Source: Ascochyta rabiei
Taxonomy: Eukaryota; Ascomycota; Dothideomycetes; Pleosporales; Didymellaceae
Assembly (NCBI RefSeq): GCF_004011695.2
Contig: NC_082419.1
Coordinates: forward strand, 248,001-312,000
Direction of reading: 5' to 3'
Length of the DNA: 64,000 bases
Made by a program: the position numbers and the translations under genes. Of this stretch, positions 57,365-64,000 are shown one piece after another; position 1 is the first letter of the stretch; each line of letters starts with the position of its first letter. A model generated the notes under the pieces. The model was not told the origin of the DNA. It was given only the letters and a program-made list of their open reading frames with translations, and searched no databases.

Positions 57365-60175
57365 ATGGCCTCGGAACAGCGACTGCGCAGCCGACAGGCT
57401 CGTACGTTTACTCATCCTTCACTGCATGCATTCCAGCTCACTAACTCGATCCAGACGCTCCCGGCGCAACCTACCTCGCCTATACACCGAACGGAAAGAA
57501 ACTCATCACAGCCGGAGTCGACAACTACTGCCGTGTGTTCACAACCGGGTCAGATGACGAGCCCATCACCGTAGACGACTGTCAAGAGAACAATGCAGCA
57601 GTGGTGGCTGGCGTGGGTACCGTTGCACATAGGACACGTCCCAACCGCTGACCGGAATCGTAGAATGCCTTCTTCATCACTGGCTCAGAAGACGGCACAG
57701 TGAGCAAGTACTCGTTGGAAGGAAACAAGTTCGAGGAGATCCTCGTCAGGACCACGCTGCCTGTGCGAGATGTAGCCTTGAGTCCGGATGGCAATTGGAT
57801 TGCTGTTGCGAGCGAGTACGTTGAGACCCCTAGAGCGTGAAGACGAAGCTGACAAGCTCAGTGAACTCTCGGTAAATATTGTAAACACAAAGGACATGAC
57901 CAAAGTCCGTACACTACGCGATCAGCCACGCGCGGTCAAGCATGTGTCCTTTGACAACAAGGGCGAGCATCTCGCTGTCTCCTGCACCGACGGCAATATC
58001 TACGTATACAACCTCGACGAGAACGAGCCCGAGATGATCAAGAAGGTGGATGGCATGATCAAAAGCCTGGAGACTGAGTCTGAGTCAAGCTCAAAAGTGC
58101 TTTGGCACCCTGATGGAAGGGCTTTTGCAACACCTACAGCCCTTCGTGACGTGCAAGTCATGTCGACAAACGATTGGGCACGTCAGCGCGTTTTCAAGAC
58201 AGGTCACACAGCAGATATTACAGCGGCAGCGTGGTCACCAAACGGTGCCCTTTTGGCAACAGCCTCCAACGATCTGGACCTAAAACTATGGGACACGAAG
58301 ACACAAAAGTTGCTGAAATCGTTTGACATTGTCAAGGCAACCATACTTGCCATGGTCTGGCATCCTACCGAGAACATACTTTCCTACACAAACAATGAAG
58401 GAGAACTGTTCATCCACACAGACTTTGTGCCAGAAGAACACCTCCCATTGTTGAACAAATCTACCGTATCGGCGCCGTTCTTCCATGATCCTTCCGAAGG
58501 CCGAGCTGGAGTTGCACCTGCACCTCAGGCGAACGCCACAACAAGAGAGCTACCCGGACGACCACGGCAACGGGATGGCACGCCTGACTCCCTAGACGAC
58601 CTGCTTGGCCCAGACTTCAGAGATGACGAGGCGAGAGATGATGGCGACGAGGACATGGAGGACTTTGTCGTTGATGACGATGGTGCAGGCTACGCACAAG
58701 CAGTCAACGGCCACGGAAAGCGGACGAGTGGCCACCTGAACGGCGCTGAGCCTGTGGCTAAGAAGCGTGCCACAACTAGTGCATTGTTCCGTCCACAGAT
58801 TCATGAACCCTTTCAACCTGGTAGCACACCCTGGAGAGGCAATCGAAGGCTGCTCTGTTGCTCGTTGACTGGCCATGTCGAGACGATTTCGCAAGAAGGG
58901 CGGCATAATACCGTCTCTGTAAACTTCTACGACCAGCACACTTTCCGCAACTTCCACTTCACAGACATCTTTCTCTACGACAAGGCATGTCTCAACGAGA
59001 ACGGAACGTTGTTTTCATGTCAGCCCAACAGTGCTGGCGATGGGAACCCAGCAATGATCTATTACCGCCCACACGAGACATGGACAACACGAACAGATTG
59101 GCGTACCAACCTGCCTGCCGGCGAGTCAGTAACGGCCATTGCACTATCCGACTCGTACGTCTGTGTAACAACCAGCACAAACTACATTCGCATCTACTCC
59201 TTATTTGGCCTGCCCATCCGGGTCTACCGCCAAAAGTCCTCACCCGCCGTGACCTGCGCTGCGTGGCGCGACTATATCCTCACTATCGGCAACGGACCCA
59301 TCCAATCCGATCTCTCCACACAGCTGCTCTACACGATCGAGAACGTCAAACACGACACCATCTACCAAGACTCTGACATCCTCGCGCTCCCACCAAACAC
59401 AACCCTCGACTCCGTCTTTTTCTCGTCCTCCGGAGACCCGTACATCTACGACTCGTCCGGCGTGCTGCTAACCCTGCTGAACTGGAGATCAAACGGGCAG
59501 GCACGCTGGGTACCGATGCTCGACACAAAATGCCTGTCCCGCCTCGCGACGGGCGGAAAGGAGGAATCGTACTGGCCCATCGGCGTGGCGCAAGACAGCA
59601 ACGGCGCCTCCAAGTTCCACTGCATGATCATCAAGGGCAAGGAAAAGTACCCGTCCGCGCCAGTGCCGCACCTGAGCGAATTCGGCTTCGAGATTCCCCT
59701 CTCGAGCTCCATCGACCGCAAGAAGCAGATGGGAGTCCTCGACGCCGAAGAACTGAGCGACGAAGACGACGACGAAGAAGAAGCAGCAGGTGGTCGGAAG
59801 AAGAACGAAAGCAAGCAGCAGGAGCACGAACAGGCTTTCATCCTGTCTAGCACTCTGCATGCCCAGCTCGCCTCCACGCTATCCCACACCCGGCTCTCGT
59901 CCTCACAGAAACAGGATCTCACCAACCTGGAAGTCGCTATCGATCGTGCCCTGCTGCAGCTTCTCGGTGTCGAGTGTCTGGCGGGCGAGGATCACGGGAT
60001 GAAAGCATTGGAGATTGTGAGTCTGATGCGCGATGCAAACGGCAAGATGCTGGATCTTGCTGGCAAGGTTGCGGGTCGATACGGAAGAGATGTGCTTGGG
60101 GAAAAGATCAGAGAACTCGCGGAAAAGAGGGCTGCAGGGAGAGAAGACGAGGACGTCGACGATGACTTTGCTTGA
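57365..60175 (+). CDS. replication factor MCL1/CTF4 (WDHD1/AND-1 family)
   Basis: Hub protein linking CMG helicase to DNA polymerase alpha and to cohesion at the fork. Four exons, 57365-57401, 57455-57612, 57664-57815 and 57862-60175, give 886 residues. The N-terminal WD40 propeller is spread over all four exons (GATYLAYTPNGKKLITAGVD, FFITGSEDGTVSKYSLEGN, VRDVALSPDGNWIAVAS, ITAAAWSPNGALLATASND, DLDLKLWDTKTQKLLKSFD). After an acidic linker (GDEDMEDFVVDDDGAGYAQA) comes the SepB/Ctf4 region (RPQIHEPFQPGSTPWRGNRR onward to LTLLNWRSNGQARWVPML) used for trimerisation and polymerase binding. The C-terminus is helical with an acidic EELSDEDDDEEEA patch. Introns are 46-53 nt and GT...AG. Its stop is 337 bp from the alpha-tubulin stop (convergent). 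Confidence 0.95.
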
Positions 60176-60512
60176 GGGCCAGCATCAAGCAAAAATGCAA
60201 ATCTCACTTGTTCAGCTTGATACTAGCGAACCCAAACCTTCAACGCGCAGCCTTTCACAACGCAAATTCTTTACGCGCAAACACAGTTGAAGCCATTTAT
60301 CGTGCATTAGTAAGAGAGTAGTAACAGAGAAAGAGGATAATCCATCCCAAAACGCTTTGATATGTAAGCTAGCAGTCCCACAAAACTCCTTTGCTCGCCA
60401 TCGCCAAATTGCGGCATTGCTTCCGAAGTGTAGCTCCGACACGGACAACCAAAGGTAGCGATGCAGAACCGAACTGCTTTTCACAACGCCGCTGCGCTCA
60501 GCGCAAAACCGC
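60176..60512. other. tail-to-tail spacer of MCL1 and alpha-tubulin
   Basis: 337 bp of 3' flank for both genes; no gene seen. Confidence 0.4.
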
Positions 60513-62237
60513 TTAGTATTCAGCCTCGACACCGTCGTCACCCTCAAGGGAATCGGCAGCAACCTCCTGAAAAAATTGTTAGCCAACATCCTGCCCGAGA
60601 AAGGAGATAAACGACTCACCTCGTAGTCGCGCTCGAGAGCAGCCAAGTCTTCACGAGCCTCGGAGAACTCGCCCTCCTCCATACCCTCACCGACGTACCA
60701 GTGGACGAAGGCGCGCTTGGAGTACATAAGGTCGAACTTGTGCGACAGAGCGGACCAGGCCTCGCTGATAGCTGTGGTGTTGGACAACATGCAGACGGCG
60801 CGGTTGACGCCGGCGAGGTCGCCGTTGGGGACGTTCTGGGGAGGCTGGTAGCAGATACCGATCTTGAAACCAGTGGGGCACCAATCGACGAACTGGATGG
60901 TGCGCTTGGTCTTGAGGTGGGCGATGGCGGCGTGGGTGTCCTTGGGGACGACGTCGCCGCGGTAGAGCAGGCAGGTGGCCATGTACTTGCCGTTGCGAGG
61001 GTCGCACTTGACCATCTGGTTGTTAGGCTCGAAGCAGGCGTTGGTGATCTCCATGACCGAGTTGGCCTCGTGGGCGGCCTTGGCGGCTGAGACAACGGGA
61101 GCGTAGGCCACGAGAGGGAAGTGGATACGGGGGTAAGGGACCAGGTTGGTTTGGAACTCGTTCAAGTCGACGTTGAGGGAACCGTCGAAGCGGAGCGAGG
61201 CAGTGATGGAGGAGACGACTGTTCAATCTGTTAGCTAAACACATCAGCACATATGGAGCTTTTACATACCCTGAGCGATGAGACGGTTCAGGTTCTCGTA
61301 GTTGGGGCGCTCAATGCCAAGGTTCCTGCGGCAGATGTCGTAGATGGCCTCGTTATCAACCATGAAGGAGCAGTCAGAGTGCTCCAGGGTGGTGTGAGTT
61401 GTGAGGATGGAGTTGTAGGGCTCGACAACCGAGGTGGCGACCTGCGGCGCAGGGTAGACACAGAATTCGAGCTTGCACTTCTTGCCGTAGTCGACGGACA
61501 GACGCTCCATCAGCAGGGCACCGAAACCGGAACCTGTTCCTCCACCGAACGAGTGGAAGACGAGGAAACCTTGCAGACCGGAGCAGTTGTCGGCGACACG
61601 GCGGACCTTGTCGAGGACCTGGTCGATGAGCTCCTTTCCGACTGTGTAGTGACCACGGGCGTAGTTGTTCGAGGCATCCTCCTTGCCGGTGACCATGTAC
61701 TCGGGGTGGAAGAGCGAGCGGTAGGTGCCGGTGCGAACCTCGTCGACAACGTTGGGCTCCAAGTCGGCGTAGATGGTGCGCGGGACGTACTTGCCCTGGC
61801 CTGCAGTGTGTGTCAGAAGGGGTGCGCAAACGGCAGAGTGCAGGCAGCGGTACCAGTCTCGGAGAAGAAGGTGCTGAAGCCGTGGTCGTCGTTCTTGGCC
61901 TTGCGCTCCTCAGTGAGGTAGCCATCGGGCTGGATGCCGTGCTCGAGGCAGTAGAGCTGTCGTGTTGTGTCAGCATATTCCCGCAAAGGCGGTCAAGGCA
62001 CCCGCCGTTGCCCCCTCCTTTTCGCATTGTGGGCGACGGAGAGCTGCAGACGGCGTGCGGCGAGGGGCGAACGTACCTCCCAGCATGAGTTTGCGATCTG
62101 GCAACCGGCCTGGCCGACTAGACGCGTGCAGAGTCAGTATCAACAAATATCACTAGGATGTCCCGCCCAAGACGGGGCGGTCAGGGCGCGTGCGCGTGTG
62201 GGGGTTTCATACCGTTGAGGGAGATGACTTCTCTCAT
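60513..62237 (-). CDS. alpha-tubulin
   Basis: Microtubule building block. Six exons, 62237-62213, 62117-62077, 61956-61854, 61800-61270, 61218-60620 and 60566-60513, give exactly 450 residues. N-terminus [20 protein letters not shown] is formed across intron 1. The GTP-binding loop [17 protein letters not shown] is in exon 4, and the family words [54 protein letters not shown] follow. The last exon ends GVEAEY, with the C-terminal tyrosine used in detyrosination. Five introns (95, 120, 53, 51, 53 nt), all GT...AG. A small GC bias in the third codon position indicates high expression. Diverges from the PGA1-like gene by 348 bp. Confidence 0.98.
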
Positions 62238-62585
62238 GATGGATGGAGAGAGTATGAATTGGTGTAGCTGGATGCCTTCTGCGCAGAAGCTGAAGCGGCT
62301 TGACGGGGACTGCGGGTGGGGAGCAGCGGAGACGGTGTGTCGAGTGTTGTTGGCACCTGGCGCCGTAGAAGATTTAGTGTGTTTATCGCGGAAGGAGCTA
62401 GCTGGTATGGTCTTAGGTCCGTGCCCCTCTCTCTCCAACCTGTTGACCAACCACAACACCACCAACAGGACGACACACGCTTGAGTGAAGCTGCGCGCCG
62501 CTCAATGATGCTGCTCTGGTCCACGTGAGAGTATGTGATTGCCCGTGTCGAGCTTCTTTCTCACCATTTGTGCTGTCCGCCAAAG
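62238..62585. promoter_or_regulatory. shared upstream region of alpha-tubulin and PGA1-like genes
   Basis: 348-bp divergent region. No clear TATA box; no reading frame recognised. Confidence 0.4.
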
Positions 62586-63403
62586 ATGCGCGTCGTAGCT
62601 GCCCTGCTCTGCGTTGTGTCACAGCAGGCCTGGATGGTGAACGCCAACGTCGAGAAGACAATTTTCCTCGGTCCCAGCGCTGTGACGCTGCCTGATATCC
62701 GCCCCAGCTTAGAAGACTTGCGCCTGCACTCGCTATCGAACCTTGAACCTATCCTGCCCACCCAGCTTCCGGTGCAGTTCCCCTCGCACACGAACCCCCA
62801 CGGCATCGAGTCCTGGTACCTTCTGAGTGGCCTAGAAGAGGGCCGAAGATACGAGGTTCGCATATGCTGGCCAGCGACTGTGAGTCCTGTTGCTCTAATT
62901 TTCAAAACCATCTCAGGTATAGGCACATGTTGACGGTGCTGCAGTCACCAACAGACTTCTGGCTCGACACCTACTCAATCGCACAAGTCTTCGATACCCC
63001 AAACCTCATATCATCTCTCGCAAGCTACAGTGAACAATTGGCTGAGCCGCATCTCAAGAGTAGCTTGGACACGCAGAGAACGCTGAAAGAAGCCCAATCA
63101 ATACTGTTCTTGAGAGTCCAGGCAGCAGCGTCGTATTACTCGACTAACCGCTCGTTGATGGAACGTCCGCCACTAGTCGATGTAGATATCAGTAAGTCAC
63201 AGTATCGTTGCAGCAAGATAACCAAAAAGCTAACAAGCGCAGTTCTCGACCCCTTTCTCCTGAACGTCCTGCCTCGCTCTTTGGTACCGGTCGCTATATA
63301 CATCACAGCTGTTGCTGTTGCAGCCTGGTTCATCTCAGGCTACCTTTATCGCTGGCTGCTCTCGGTCGTTGAGGAACCTCGCGAGAAGCCACATGCAGAC
63401 TAA
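62586..63403 (+). CDS. PGA1-like GPI mannosyltransferase II co-activator
   Basis: Three exons, 62586-62879, 62945-63191 and 63243-63403, give 233 residues. The ATG at 62586 starts a signal peptide (RVVAALLCVVSQQAWMVNA). The lumenal domain has VEKTIFLGPSAVTLPD, LPTQLPVQFPSHTNPHG, GIESWYLLSGLEEGRRYEVR, ICWPATSPTDFWLDTYS and VFDTPNLISSLASYSEQLA. A single membrane segment is near the C-terminus (LVPVAIYITAVAVAAWFISG) with a basic tail. This topology and the tight WYLL-GLE-YEVR-CWPAT series match the fungal Pga1 family, which assists the second mannosyltransferase of GPI-anchor synthesis in the ER. Named from memory of family layout, so moderately certain. Both introns are GT...AG with phases 0 and 1. 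Confidence 0.65.
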
Positions 63404-63489
63404 GGTCACGCCCAATTGCGGCGAACTGTCCGTCTGAGAGGGATCGCTGCTGCATCATTCGGTCGCTACGGACAAAACCTGCGCCCGGC

Positions 63490-63915
63490 ATGACCTCTAC
63501 TACTAGCGTGCTACCTACATCTCTGCTTCTTTCGTCAAGAATGTCGTCCTTCGATCGTCTTCCGGCCGAACTGCTGCTTGAGATATGGGAGCATCTTGAT
63601 GTCAACTCGTCTATGCAGTTCGCACTTGCTTTGTTCCCAACGCTGCGCCGTCATAGTCTGATACCTCAGTTAACACTACCAACGTACATACGGATCATAC
63701 GCGACAACATCCAGTACCGTACTCTTGGCGGAGATATCACAGAGCTGTTGGCGAGACTACCAATGGAACTTTGGCTACAGATAGCGGAGCTGGGAAATTC
63801 GAGAGATAATATCAGTTTGATGTTCGCTCTCGCTGGCCAGTTTTTCCGGTTCCAGGGACGAGCGAGCAAGGCGACGAAAACGAGGTTGCATGTTTGGAGT
63901 CGCCGGAAGCAGTGA
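63490..63915 (+). CDS. small F-box protein
   Basis: 141 residues from the ATG at 63490; a second in-frame ATG at 63541 (MSSFDRLPAE) is an equally good start. An F-box-like helix opens the protein (FDRLPAELLLEIWEHLDVNS, FALALFPTLRRHS) and a second, similar stretch follows at about 91-120 (LARLPMELWLQIAELGN, NISLMFALAGQFFRF). Possibly an adaptor for SCF ubiquitin ligase, or a fragment of a larger family member. The C-terminus is basic. It lies close after the PGA1-like gene and within 100 bases of the window end. Confidence 0.65.
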   Translation: MTSTTSVLPTSLLLSSRMSSFDRLPAELLLEIWEHLDVNSSMQFALALFPTLRRHSLIPQLTLPTYIRIIRDNIQYRTLGGDITELLARLPMELWLQIAELGNSRDNISLMFALAGQFFRFQGRASKATKTRLHVWSRRKQ

Positions 63916-64000
63916 GAGGCTTCGACTGATTTGATTCTGCTATCTCATGAGCCGGCGCTTGTCACACGTTGAACACCGTGCCCTATAAAATCAAAAGGCG

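Overview
The window is nuclear DNA from a filamentous ascomycete (Pezizomycotina). The evidence is compact genes on both strands, introns mostly 46-120 nt with GT...AG ends, CTAAC/CTAAT-like branch sites, and a gene set typical of such fungi (MEP1-like M43 protease, BYS1-domain protein, MNN4/LicD protein, SET2, PEX16, alpha-tubulin). A member of the Dothideomycetes is my guess from overall protein character, not something proven here. I rebuilt spliced models by matching splice-site phases; every multi-exon model below adds up to a whole number of codons.

Layout. 1-6.1 kb: secreted metalloprotease, a CDC50/LEM3 flippase subunit with six exons, and a SWIRM-domain FUN19-like chromatin protein, all on the minus strand; then about 3 kb without a supported gene. 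9-18 kb: SWS1/ZSWIM7-like recombination factor (+), proteasome subunit RPN8 (-), peroxin PEX16 (-), HD-domain phosphohydrolase (+) and histone H3K36 methyltransferase SET2 (-). 19-25 kb: a large nuclear-looking F-box/LRR protein and an AT-hook protein (both -), followed by 2.7 kb of apparent intergenic DNA. 27-36 kb: a glycine-rich WW-domain protein (+), a POP8-like RNase P/MRP subunit (-), a 1014-residue coiled-coil protein (-) and the AAA+ helicase RVB2 (+). 37-47 kb: MNN4-like LicD protein (+), an F-box gene broken by an in-frame stop (+), a BYS1-domain secreted protein (-) and a CAP-like secreted protein (+), with a 4-kb gap between the last two. 47-50 kb is low-complexity intergenic DNA. 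50-64 kb is dense: SCD6/LSM14 (-), PEX39-like KPWE protein (+), ABP2-like ARS-binding protein (-), MCL1/CTF4 (+), alpha-tubulin (-), PGA1-like GPI mannosyltransferase co-activator (+) and a small F-box protein (+).

Several neighbours are divergent pairs that probably share promoters: coiled-coil/RVB2, SCD6/PEX39, ABP2/MCL1 and alpha-tubulin/PGA1. Functional themes are DNA replication and repair (ABP2, MCL1, SWS1), chromatin and RNA (SET2, FUN19-like, RVB2, POP8, SCD6), peroxisome biogenesis (PEX16, PEX39) and secretion or cell surface (CDC50, PGA1, MNN4-like, three secreted proteins). No operon, CRISPR array, transposon, rRNA or convincing tRNA was seen.

The most unusual observations are: a 103-codon coiled-coil reading frame continuing in frame beyond the TAG stop of the WW-domain gene; an F-box gene split by a single in-frame TAA; two introns that seem to use GC instead of GT as donor (CDC50 and PEX16); a 452-nt intron in the ABP2-like gene; and an early member of the recently recognised PEX39 (KPWE) family with a frame-preserving intron.
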